Shown: positions 1 through 7,121 of the stretch, in pieces
How positions within the stretch are numbered: the first letter of the stretch is position 1
How the letters are laid out: the number at the start of each line of letters is the position of its first letter
Origin: Paenibacillus plantarum
GTDB lineage: Bacteria > Bacillota > Bacilli > Paenibacillales > NBRC-103111
NCBI RefSeq assembly: GCF_013141695.1
Contig: NZ_WHNY01000045.1
Location: 1 to 64,000 of the forward strand
DNA length: 64,000 nt
Reading direction: 5' to 3'
Program-made: the position numbers and the translations under genes
Notes under the pieces: model-generated
Database searches by the model: none
What the model was told of the DNA's origin: nothing
Seen by the model: only the letters and a program-made list of their open reading frames with translations

Positions 1-136
1 CGGTCGCTCGTCGCACGCTAGCGCACAAATATTGTGCGCAAGAGAAGTATGGCGGTCGCTCGTCGCACGCTAGCGCACAAATATTGTGCGCAAGAGAAGT
101 ATCGCGGTCGCTCGTCGCACGCTAGCGCACAAATAT
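1..136. repeat. 52-bp tandem repeat, 2.6 copies, with a perfect hairpin in each unit
   Basis: Two units (1-52 and 53-104) differ at one base (position 51 of the unit). A third begins at 105 and matches for 32 nt before breaking off inside its palindrome. Each full unit holds the inverted repeat GCGCACAA-ATA-TTGTGCGC (21-39, 73-91). The array may extend left of the window. A rho-independent terminator follows directly, so the array probably sits in the 3' end or downstream region of a gene outside the window. The stretch 166-365 holds only the leader of the next gene. Confidence 0.9.
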
Positions 137-142
137 CAAAAT

Positions 143-165
143 GGCGGCGCACGCCGCCTTTTCTT
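143..165 (+). terminator. rho-independent terminator
   Basis: GGCGGCG and CGCCGCC (143-158) form a G+C-only stem with a very short loop, followed by TTTTCTT. It would end transcription of a gene lying left of the window. Confidence 0.7.
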
Positions 166-365
166 AACGGGCAGATCAGCTCCAATATGGTAATATAAAT
201 TTAAAGGTTAGGGAGGCAATAACAAAGTTGTAATGGTAATTAAACATGTCAGGAATCCTAGGGGTATTGGTACCTTATGAAATGATGGACTAACTTACTT
301 GTGCATAAAAAGTTGCGTAACGAATTCGATGTTACTTTATACTTCGATTGAGAGGAGGGAAAGGA

Positions 366-1262
366 ATGGATTGGCTTACGAGGATGAATCGGGCAATAGA
401 TTATATCGAAATGAATATATCTGGAGATATCGACCTGTCGGAGATTGCAAGTCAAGCTTGCTGTTCCTCGCATCAGTTTCAAAGACTATTTTCCTTCATT
501 ACGGATGTAACATTGGCGGAATATATACGGCGCAGAAGGCTTACTCTGGCAGCGATTGATTTATTAAATAGCGATGCAAAAGTGATTGATATTGCCCTTA
601 AATACGGTTATGATTCACCGGTTTCTTTCGCAAGAGCTTTTCAATCGATGCATCGTATTAATCCGGCTATGGCCCGTCAAGAAGGCGTCGCTTTGAAAGC
701 CTATCCTCGGCTTTCCTTCCTTATCTCAATCAAAGGTGCTGAAGCGATGAATTATCGGATCGAGACCAAAGAAGCATTCCAAGTATTTGGCATTGAAAGA
801 GTTTTTCAAACTAGTGGGAGTGGGGAAGGATTGACTACCCCGGGGGGATTTTGGCAACAATGCCACGCCAACGGTGAGGTAGAGAGACTAGCTGACAATG
901 CAGGGGAATTGCCTGTAGATCTGAGCAAGGATTTATTTAAAGTACATGCAGTTTGCAGTTATCGAAAAACCGAAAAAGATACGTTTCCATATATGCTATG
1001 TGCATTCAAGAGCTATTCCAGTAAAACAGATGGATATTTAGAAATCGCGATCCCTTCACACACGTGGGCTATATTCCCATCCGAATTGTTTACATGGAAT
1101 CAATTTAACGATTCCATCGAGTCGTTATACCGCCGCTTCTATTCGGAATGGCTGCCAACGGCGGGATACGAGCAGGTGGAAGGGTTGGAATTCGAAGTCT
1201 ATGGTGGCAGAGATGGAAGTAACTACGTTGAATTGTGGTTCGCGGTAAGAAAGATTTCCTAA
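366..1262 (+). CDS. AraC-family regulator with GyrI-like effector-binding domain
   Basis: Transcription factor of 298 aa. Residues 1-100 carry two helix-turn-helix units of the AraC/XylS type (DLSEIASQACCSSHQFQR, then the second helix pair ending near AFQSMHRINPAM). Residues from about 128 to the end look like the GyrI/BmrR-like effector domain that binds small hydrophobic ligands, as in Rob-type regulators with the DNA-binding part first. I chose the ATG at 366 because AGAGGAGG lies 7 nt upstream; an in-frame TTG at 348 would overlap that ribosome site. A weak TTGCGT-17-TTTATA promoter may lie at 313-341. A hairpin terminator follows, so it is a single-gene unit. The effector is unknown. Confidence 0.85.
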   Translation: MDWLTRMNRAIDYIEMNISGDIDLSEIASQACCSSHQFQRLFSFITDVTLAEYIRRRRLTLAAIDLLNSDAKVIDIALKYGYDSPVSFARAFQSMHRINPAMARQEGVALKAYPRLSFLISIKGAEAMNYRIETKEAFQVFGIERVFQTSGSGEGLTTPGGFWQQCHANGEVERLADNAGELPVDLSKDLFKVHAVCSYRKTEKDTFPYMLCAFKSYSSKTDGYLEIAIPSHTWAIFPSELFTWNQFNDSIESLYRRFYSEWLPTAGYEQVEGLEFEVYGGRDGSNYVELWFAVRKIS

Positions 1263-1272
1263 TAACGAAAGG

Positions 1273-1296
1273 ACCATCCCAAAATGGATGGTTTTT
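1273..1296 (+). terminator. rho-independent terminator
   Basis: ACCATCC (1273-1279) pairs with GGATGGT (1286-1292) across a 6-nt loop, followed by a T run, 10 nt after the AraC stop. Confidence 0.8.
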
Positions 1297-1335
1297 AAAC
1301 TTGCCTTGCAGATAGTAAATAAGGAGTGAAAAGAA

Positions 1336-1746
1336 ATGGAAATTGCTATCGCAACTAATTCTGATTATGGATATTTAAAAGAACATGACCATCACATTCT
1401 ACAGAGCTTAATACTGCACAAAATTAAGAGAAATGAAATATATATTCTTCGAGATGAAAATGAAAATAATATCGGATGGATGAGGTACGGGTATTTCTGG
1501 GACAACACACCATTCATGAATATGATATGGGTTGATGAACAAAATCGAGGTCAGGGTTTAGGTAAGCAAGTAGTTCTATATTGGGAAGAAGAAATGAAAC
1601 ATAGGGGTTTTAAATTGGTAATGACCTCTACTTTGGCTAATGAAGGGGCACAACACTTCTATAGAAAATTAGGTTATCGGGATTCAGGCTGTTTGTTACT
1701 TGAAAACGAGCCGTTAGAAATCATTCTAACTAAAAAAATTATGTAA
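1336..1746 (+). CDS. GNAT-family N-acetyltransferase
   Basis: A 136-aa protein of normal length for a single GNAT domain, which transfers an acetyl group from acetyl-CoA to an amine. The acetyl-CoA pyrophosphate loop RGQGLGKQVV is at residues 71-80, preceded by the beta-strand MNMIWVDEQ and followed by the typical late segment EGAQHFYRKLGYRDSG. AAGGAG about 10 nt before the ATG supports the start. It is probably cytoplasmic; the substrate cannot be told from sequence. The next gene begins 80 nt downstream on the same strand. Confidence 0.85.
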   Translation: MEIAIATNSDYGYLKEHDHHILQSLILHKIKRNEIYILRDENENNIGWMRYGYFWDNTPFMNMIWVDEQNRGQGLGKQVVLYWEEEMKHRGFKLVMTSTLANEGAQHFYRKLGYRDSGCLLLENEPLEIILTKKIM

Positions 1747-1826
1747 TCAACTTATTGAAGGAATATTTATGAAGATTGCCGAATGGATTAACGTAGCCAA
1801 TCTCAATAATAATAGTGAGGAAGTAA

Positions 1827-2318
1827 ATGAATATAGTTCTTATAGGTATGTCTGGAGCTGGTAAAAGCACCTTAGGTGTTTTACTTGCAAAAGCTTTAGA
1901 AATGGATTTCGTGGATACAGATATTGTTATACAACAACATGAAGGAAGGTTGTTACAAGATATAATCAATAATGATGGCATCCAGAAATTTTTGGAAATT
2001 GAAGAAAGCACTGTGTCTGAATTGCAACTAAAAAATTGCATTATATCTACAGGTGGAAGTGTTATATATTCAGAAAAGGCTATGAAGATTCTTAAACAGG
2101 AAGGTCAGATTATTTATTTACATGTCCCATTTGAAGAAATTCAGCGGAGACTAATAAATGTAACAACTAGAGGCATTGTTATAAAGAAAGGAAATAGCCT
2201 TGAGGATGTTTACGAGGAAAGAGTTCCTTTATATATTCAATACAGTGATTTTATTCTGAATTGCTCAAATAAGAATATAGAACAATGTGTTAGCGAAATT
2301 ATAGAACGATATACATAA
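1827..2318 (+). CDS. shikimate-kinase-like P-loop kinase
   Basis: A 163-aa P-loop kinase of shikimate kinase size. Walker A GMSGAGKST is at residues 7-15, the DTD substrate/Mg motif at 30-32, STGGS at 74-78 (the family normally has GGG, so the third glycine is replaced by serine), and a lid-like arginine in TTRGI followed by EERVPLY. Family enzymes phosphorylate shikimate with ATP. It sits away from any aromatic-pathway gene and has the substituted glycine motif, so a different small-molecule substrate is possible. GAGGAAG precedes the ATG. Confidence 0.75.
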   Translation: MNIVLIGMSGAGKSTLGVLLAKALEMDFVDTDIVIQQHEGRLLQDIINNDGIQKFLEIEESTVSELQLKNCIISTGGSVIYSEKAMKILKQEGQIIYLHVPFEEIQRRLINVTTRGIVIKKGNSLEDVYEERVPLYIQYSDFILNCSNKNIEQCVSEIIERYT

Positions 2319-2327
2319 AAAAATGAG

Positions 2328-2356
2328 GCTGCCGGTAGAATAGTTGGCAGCTTCTT
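2328..2356 (+). terminator. probable terminator after the kinase gene
   Basis: GCTGCC (2328-2333) pairs with GGCAGC (2346-2351), 12-nt loop, followed by a short imperfect T tract. It lies 9 nt after the kinase stop. Confidence 0.55.
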
Positions 2357-2402
2357 GGCACATGCTTAACAGCTAAGCTGCACCGATTAGGAGATTGATG
2401 AC

Positions 2403-2705
2403 ATGGCTTTCGGAATATCCAGACATGAACTGAATGAATGGAAAAGCAAATGCTCACAGGGAAAAATTGCCTTTTTGACGCATTATTGGGTAGAGCCTCG
2501 TTTTCCAGGAGTGAAGACGATCACGAAGGTGGGCTGCTGTGATCTAGAACGATTGAAGGAATGGTGCTTGACGAATGGTTTAAATCCAGCGTACATACAT
2601 TTTCGTGAAGAATATCCACATTACGATCTAATAGGGAACAAGCAGATTGAAATCTTAAAGAAAGAACATTTGACCGATCATTTGCTCAGATTCAAGCTTG
2701 GGTAA
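2403..2705 (+). CDS. conserved small protein of unknown function (YneQ-like)
   Basis: A 100-aa soluble protein with no signal peptide or membrane segment. It has the FLTHYWVEPRFPGVKTITKVG core followed by a segment rich in aromatic and histidine residues (HFREEYPHYDLIG). From memory this resembles a small family of Bacillaceae proteins that includes YneQ; I cannot confirm that by search. The invariant-looking THYW, RFPG, KVGC and PHYDL segments suggest a conserved fold rather than a random ORF. It is flanked by a terminator upstream and a convergent gene downstream, so it is monocistronic. Confidence 0.7.
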   Translation: MAFGISRHELNEWKSKCSQGKIAFLTHYWVEPRFPGVKTITKVGCCDLERLKEWCLTNGLNPAYIHFREEYPHYDLIGNKQIEILKKEHLTDHLLRFKLG

Positions 2706-2767
2706 CGAGTCAAGTCCTTAACGTCAAGCGGCCATGATTTTCAGTAAATGGCCCTAAGCATAACTGC

Positions 2768-3385
2768 TTAAAGCCATCGCTTCTTGAGCCAGACGCGGTA
2801 AACAATGTAGACGGACGCCAAAAAAAGGACATACACGCCGACGGAAAAAACGAGCTTGCTAGTGCCTGCAAACAGATTGCTGCCGATGAATGCAAATAGA
2901 AGCATAGCAGGAATTTTGCCCAATGTAGACGCAACGGCGAATGTAACGACCGGAATGGAGGTAATGGCAGGAACGACATTAACGACAGCCTGTGGGATAA
3001 CCGGGATCAGTCGAGCCAATAAAATAGTCAGGAACGGATTTTTTTCAATCGCGGTTTGGATCTTTTCCACTTTCTCGTACTTGGACAGGTAAGCACGGCC
3101 TTGTTTTTGAAATAAGTAGCGTGCCAGCCAAAAAACAATGACAGACGCGACAGAAGCAGCAGTCCAACTAATCAAAGCGCCCGTCAATGGTCCGTACATA
3201 AACCCGAGCATGCCGATAACTATTTTATAGGGGATGACCGGTATGATAATAAACCCAAGCGCAGCCATAAAAATAAGAAGTACGGGTGCATCCCCATACT
3301 GCATCCAATGCAAAATTTCATCCTTGAATATATAGACAATGAGTATGAGCACGAGATACATGCAGATGGTGTACCATTTCTTCAT
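2768..3385 (-). CDS. TVP38/TMEM64-family membrane protein
   Basis: A 205-aa integral membrane protein of the DedA/VTT superfamily (TVP38/TMEM64, like B. subtilis YtxB or E. coli YdjX/YdjZ). It has a first helix at about 5-20, hydrophobic stretches near 30-60, 65-90 and 140-165, and a last helix near 178-198. The family signature is visible as FMYGPLTGALISWTAASVAS, then LLARLIPVIPQAVVN and a glycine/proline-rich re-entrant segment. Members have been linked to lipid scrambling and membrane homeostasis; a specific role here is unknown. AAGGGAG lies about 12 nt upstream of the ATG. The 270-bp gap to the next gene shows nothing recognisable. Confidence 0.85.
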   Translation of the reverse strand: MKKWYTICMYLVLILIVYIFKDEILHWMQYGDAPVLLIFMAALGFIIIPVIPYKIVIGMLGFMYGPLTGALISWTAASVASVIVFWLARYLFQKQGRAYLSKYEKVEKIQTAIEKNPFLTILLARLIPVIPQAVVNVVPAITSIPVVTFAVASTLGKIPAMLLFAFIGSNLFAGTSKLVFSVGVYVLFLASVYIVYRVWLKKRWL

Positions 3386-3655
3386 TTGGTAGGGCGTCTC
3401 CCTTGGTCTGAGTCATTTTTCTAGCCGTGTTGATCATACTTAGTGTAACATACAAACATTCTTCGTTGGTGTAAATTGTCCGCTTGACGAGTTTGAGCGA
3501 TGAGTTTGAAATAGAAGGGTCAACAGAACAGCGCGGCCACCGTTCATACCGGCAGCCGCGACTTAATAAGCTATTTGCATGAGCTAGATAAGGAGAATGG
3601 CAACAATACATATGCTATAACTGGAATCTCATGAATTTGCTCAAATTCAGCCCCA

Positions 3656-5005
3656 TTAAGCCATTTCCTCTCTACTCACCAACACTTTCTTCTCCCATGC
3701 TCTGCTCCGCCAGCGCAATAATAACAGAAGTCCTCTCAACCCTTCGTCCATGATGAACACGCACCACATCCCTGCCAACCCGTACCCCAGATGGACACCT
3801 ATCCAATAAGTTAGCGGGACACACAGTCCCAATATGACACTTGAGCCGACAAAGAGTAGAAATCTCGCGTCACCAGCAGCTCGAAGAGCTTCTCCAATGA
3901 CAATATTCAAACATCGTACAGGTTCTAGAAGAAAGCCGTAGGTCAATAAAAATGCACCTAAAGTGATAATTTCGACGTTGTCCGTGAACATACCGATCAG
4001 CTGTTTTCTGAACAACACGGTCAACGTAACCGCGGCAAGTGATAGAAATAAACTAAGTATCAAACTTCGGAACAACTGCTTGTAGGCCTCTTCTTTTTCA
4101 CCTGCACCCACCAATCGACCAATGATGATTTGCGTCCCACGTCCCAAGGAAATGGCCAGCACCATGATGAATGTCATGATATTTTGCGTGTAAATCCGAG
4201 TGGAAAGCATCTCAGCACCGAGTTGAGTGATAAAATAGGTCGTCATCAATTGGCTGATTGCATATATGAGCTGGCTCCCTGCTGTGGGAATACCGATGGA
4301 TAAGATCTTTTTTATTTCAGCAAATCTTGCTTTATAAAAGTCAAGGAAGGATAAGTTTAATCGAACGATTTTCGTTAAAATGATGCTATAGATAACCAGT
4401 CCGAGCAATTGGCTGAATACAGCTGATATGGCGACACCTGGTATGCCGAGCTTAGGAAAGCCGAAAGGACCGAAAATAAATAAAATGCTGCCGGTCAAAT
4501 TGACCAGATTGATTCCCAAGCTGACCGTCATTGTATATCTCGTATAACCATGCACCTGTGTGATGGCCGAAATGGTCAGATTGATGGCTTGAATAAATAA
4601 GGAACATCCCACTATCGATAAAAATATGCGCGCCTGCTCCAATGTTGCAGGTTCCAAGCCGAAGGGCAGCAGCAGCTGCTTGCTGAAGCAAACGATACAT
4701 ACGCTAATGAAGAAGCCGAAAATACAATTAATCGAAATAGCTCCAGCGGCAAACTTCTTTACATCTCTAACTTTATTCGCGCCCAAATATTGAGAAATGA
4801 CGATGGCTGAACCGGTTGAAACGACTTGAAGCAGTAAGAATAAAAAGATAATAAGCTGGTTGCTGACGCCAACTGCGGCGACGGCTTCATCCGACACATG
4901 ACTGACGATGAACGTATCAGAGGTTCGCATAAACACGAGAAGTGACGATTCAATAAATAAAGGCCATGTAATAGCAAACAAACTTAACTTTTTAGGATTC
5001 GTCAT
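3656..5005 (-). CDS. MATE-family multidrug/Na+ antiporter
   Basis: A 449-aa exporter of the MATE family with about twelve hydrophobic helices in two homologous halves. Family hallmarks visible are AVAAVGVSNQ in helix 2, QYLGANK after helix 3, GIPTAGSQ starting the second half, and GRLVGAGEKEEA at the equivalent position of half two. MATE proteins exchange Na+ or H+ for cationic drugs. The reading frame stays open 84 codons further upstream, but the start at 5005 has AAGGAG at good spacing and matches the family N-terminus. The extended frame would overlap the divergent Nudix gene and is non-membrane-like. About 200 bp of shared promoter region separates it from that gene. Confidence 0.9.
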   Translation of the reverse strand: MTNPKKLSLFAITWPLFIESSLLVFMRTSDTFIVSHVSDEAVAAVGVSNQLIIFLFLLLQVVSTGSAIVISQYLGANKVRDVKKFAAGAISINCIFGFFISVCIVCFSKQLLLPFGLEPATLEQARIFLSIVGCSLFIQAINLTISAITQVHGYTRYTMTVSLGINLVNLTGSILFIFGPFGFPKLGIPGVAISAVFSQLLGLVIYSIILTKIVRLNLSFLDFYKARFAEIKKILSIGIPTAGSQLIYAISQLMTTYFITQLGAEMLSTRIYTQNIMTFIMVLAISLGRGTQIIIGRLVGAGEKEEAYKQLFRSLILSLFLSLAAVTLTVLFRKQLIGMFTDNVEIITLGAFLLTYGFLLEPVRCLNIVIGEALRAAGDARFLLFVGSSVILGLCVPLTYWIGVHLGYGLAGMWCVFIMDEGLRGLLLLLRWRSRAWEKKVLVSREEMA

Positions 5006-5204
5006 GGGGATGGAACTCCTTCGATAGTCCTCGATATGGATCTCTTCTTTATTTTGAGGTATAACGAAATCGTTTTCATTGCGAAATTTGCACAAATGAA
5101 TGCTTAAATTGATGGGAATTCGTAATCGATTGCTGGTTAGGGAGGGATTGCTGGGATAATCTAGAAATTTAAATAGTAGAAAAAGAAAGGTGCTGTGATG
5201 ACGG

Positions 5205-5693
5205 ATGTATTTAGTTAATTCTCGTGCAATTATTGAAAGAACCTTTAATGGATCCATCGAAATTGTGGTTCAGACACGAAATAAACCTGGTGAATTGCAT
5301 CGGATTGAACTTCCTGGAGGGAGAATTGATCAATACGAATCATTAGTCACAGCACTTATTAGGGAAGTAAAGGAAGAGACTGGACTTGATGTAGTAGAAA
5401 TTGAAGGTGAGGATACAAGGATTGACACCGTGGGTATGGATCCAAGCTTTGAAGTGGAATGTATTCAACCATTTGGAGCGTATCAAACCATTAAAGGTCC
5501 TTTTGATTCGGTAGGTGTTTACTTCCGTTGTAAAGTACAAGGGGAGTTACTACAATCTGGCGATGAAACGAAGAATCCTAGATGGATTCCTGTAGATGAA
5601 TTAAGACAATTAATGCATGATGATCCCCTACAATTCTCGAGTATTGATAGAGCAGGAGTATTATTTTATTTGAAATATATGGAGCAGAATTAA
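5205..5693 (+). CDS. Nudix hydrolase
   Basis: A 162-aa protein with a complete Nudix box G-x5-E-x7-REVKEETGL at residues 39-61, giving hydrolysis of a nucleoside diphosphate linked to another group. The two catalytic glutamates EE (57-58) are intact. The segment MDPSFEVECIQPFGAYQT suggests a nucleotide-sugar or ADP-ribose type substrate, but this is not decidable. It starts a same-strand run of small genes (5205-7053). The ATG at 5205 is preceded by AAAGGTG at a long spacing. Confidence 0.88.
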   Translation: MYLVNSRAIIERTFNGSIEIVVQTRNKPGELHRIELPGGRIDQYESLVTALIREVKEETGLDVVEIEGEDTRIDTVGMDPSFEVECIQPFGAYQTIKGPFDSVGVYFRCKVQGELLQSGDETKNPRWIPVDELRQLMHDDPLQFSSIDRAGVLFYLKYMEQN

Positions 5694-5727
5694 GAAAGAA
5701 CACCTTTTACAAAAGTGGGGGATCCAT

Positions 5728-6249
5728 CTGAACGGGAATATTCCGAGGAAAATACATATAATAGGCTCAGTCGGAAGCGGTAAAACCACCCTTGCTAGAA
5801 ATTTATCTCGTACATACAGCATGCCATATTATGAATTAGATAACGTAGTTTGGAAGAGGCATAAGGATGAAGATATAAGAAGATCTGACGAAGAAAGAGA
5901 TGATCTTTTAGATAAAATAATATCTTCCGACCGATGGATCATAGAAGGTGCTCATCATCATGATTGGGTTTCGAGATGTTTCGAGAATGCTGAATTAATC
6001 ATTTTCTTGGACACACCGTATGTGGTACGAATAAGTAGGATCATAAGAAGATTTATTTTGCAGAAACTTGGAGTCGAAAAAGCGAATTATACACCAACTT
6101 TTAAAATTTTCATTAAAATGTTTGAATGGAATGCGGGATTTGAAATGAAGAGTAAACCTAAGATTTTGGATATGTTCCGTCAGGATAAAATGAAGTGTTT
6201 GATTATAAAGGATAATCGTAGGATAGACCAATACTTAAATGAAGTTTAA
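5728..6249 (+). CDS. FlaR-type adenylate-kinase-like P-loop protein, probable CTG start
   Basis: P-loop kinase-like protein of about 173 aa. The Walker A motif GSVGSGKTT is encoded at 5764-5790, upstream of the first ATG at 5821, so an ATG-based call would lose the nucleotide-binding site. The frame opens after a stop at 5671-5673 and contains no ATG, GTG or TTG start before the P-loop. CTG at 5728 follows GGGGG by 6 nt and gives the expected family N-terminus (NIPRKIHIIGSVGSGKT). Other features are YYELDNVVWKRH (substrate site), an IIEGAHHHDW motif, and IIFLDTPYVVRISRIIRRF. Homologues are annotated as topology modulation (FlaR) proteins; the true substrate is not established. Confidence 0.78.
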   Translation: MNGNIPRKIHIIGSVGSGKTTLARNLSRTYSMPYYELDNVVWKRHKDEDIRRSDEERDDLLDKIISSDRWIIEGAHHHDWVSRCFENAELIIFLDTPYVVRISRIIRRFILQKLGVEKANYTPTFKIFIKMFEWNAGFEMKSKPKILDMFRQDKMKCLIIKDNRRIDQYLNEV

Positions 6250-6279
6250 CAATGAGGTGTTACCGTGGAGGGAATGGGA

Positions 6280-6615
6280 ATGAAAATAACGAAGCTCATT
6301 GGTTTACTCGCTTCTATTGCTTCTATGTTCCTTTGGATAATATTCGCTTTGTTCAATCCATATACCCATGAGCGTGTCGAGAATGACGTTATGGTCATTA
6401 CTTTATTTACGCTTTTTATTCCAGCAATTGTAGCATTGTTAGGGTCCGTTATTAAAAGGCCAGCACTTATGTTTATAGCATTTGTTTGGTCACTTCCTAT
6501 AAGCCTATATACCGCAATGACACCAAGTTTGTTTAAAATGTTTGGCATTACTTCAGTTATGTATCTGATTTCGGGTATTTTGATGATGAGGGATGGTAGG
6601 TCTCGACATAGATAA
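6280..6615 (+). CDS. small multi-helix membrane protein
   Basis: A 111-aa hydrophobic protein with four predicted membrane segments at about 7-25, 38-58, 63-80 and 86-105, and a short basic C-terminus (RDGRSRHR). I do not recognise the family. The ATG at 6280 is favoured because GGAGGG lies 7 nt upstream; GTG 6265 and ATG 6274 are in frame but poorly spaced. It sits between the FlaR-like kinase and a Nudix gene, 30 and 18 nt away, so the three are probably co-transcribed. Confidence 0.7.
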   Translation: MKITKLIGLLASIASMFLWIIFALFNPYTHERVENDVMVITLFTLFIPAIVALLGSVIKRPALMFIAFVWSLPISLYTAMTPSLFKMFGITSVMYLISGILMMRDGRSRHR

Positions 6616-6633
6616 AAGGAGGAGGACACAAAA

Positions 6634-7053
6634 ATGGCCCCAAAACACTTTCTTTCTGCAGCAACAATTATATGTAATGATCGTAACGAAATTCTATTAA
6701 TCAAAGGTCCTGAACGAGGTTGGGAAATGCCAGGTGGCGTGGTCGAAGAAGGAGAATCGTTAAAAGATGCAGCGATTAGGGAAACTAAGGAAGAGAGTGG
6801 AATTGATATCGAGGTAACCAAATTTTGTGGTATTTTTCAAAATGTCACTCAAAATATTTGTAACACGATGTTCTTAGGTAGACCGATCGGAGGAGAGTTG
6901 ACAACGAGTTCTGAGTCTCTTGAAGTAGGCTTTTTCCCAATTGAAAAAGCCTTAGAGATGGTGACTTTTCTGAATTTCAGGCAGCGCATTGAATATTGTT
7001 TAAATGAAGAGAATCATCCGTTTTGTGTGGACTTTTCAGAAATTCCGCTGTAA
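6634..7053 (+). CDS. Nudix hydrolase
   Basis: A 139-aa Nudix protein. The box G-x5-E-x7-RETKEESGI spans residues 35-57 with the catalytic EE intact, preceded by the common RGWEMPGG strand. The domain starts at residue 6 and fills the protein, typical of MutT/ADP-ribose-pyrophosphatase-like family members. A strong AAAGGAGGAGG site lies upstream of the ATG. It shares little sequence with the Nudix gene at 5205 beyond the box, so this is not a recent duplication. Substrate unknown. Confidence 0.88.
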   Translation: MAPKHFLSAATIICNDRNEILLIKGPERGWEMPGGVVEEGESLKDAAIRETKEESGIDIEVTKFCGIFQNVTQNICNTMFLGRPIGGELTTSSESLEVGFFPIEKALEMVTFLNFRQRIEYCLNEENHPFCVDFSEIPL

Positions 7054-7066
7054 GTCGGGGGATAAT

Positions 7067-7106
7067 CCCGAGGACTGATGCGGGAAAGACAATCCTCGGG
7101 GCCCTT
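7067..7106. terminator. possible bidirectional terminator between convergent genes
   Basis: CCCGAGGA (7067-7074) pairs perfectly with TCCTCGGG (7093-7100) around an 18-nt loop. It lies between the + strand Nudix gene and the - strand glycosidase gene. The T tract is poor. Confidence 0.5.
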
Positions 7107-7121
7107 CTTATGACTATTATT

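Noticed and set aside
1-136. CRISPR-like array of 52-bp repeats
   Set aside because: Units are contiguous tandem copies with no unique spacers between them, and no cas gene is present.
1769-1864. A 31-codon frame (MKIAEWINVANLNN...) upstream of the kinase-like gene
   Set aside because: It has a fair ribosome site, but it overlaps the kinase start in another frame and shows no leader-peptide codon run; not enough to call.
5006-5257. N-terminal extension of the MATE protein by 84 codons
   Set aside because: The extension overlaps the divergent Nudix gene, is not membrane-like, and the internal ATG at 5005 has AAGGAG at proper spacing.
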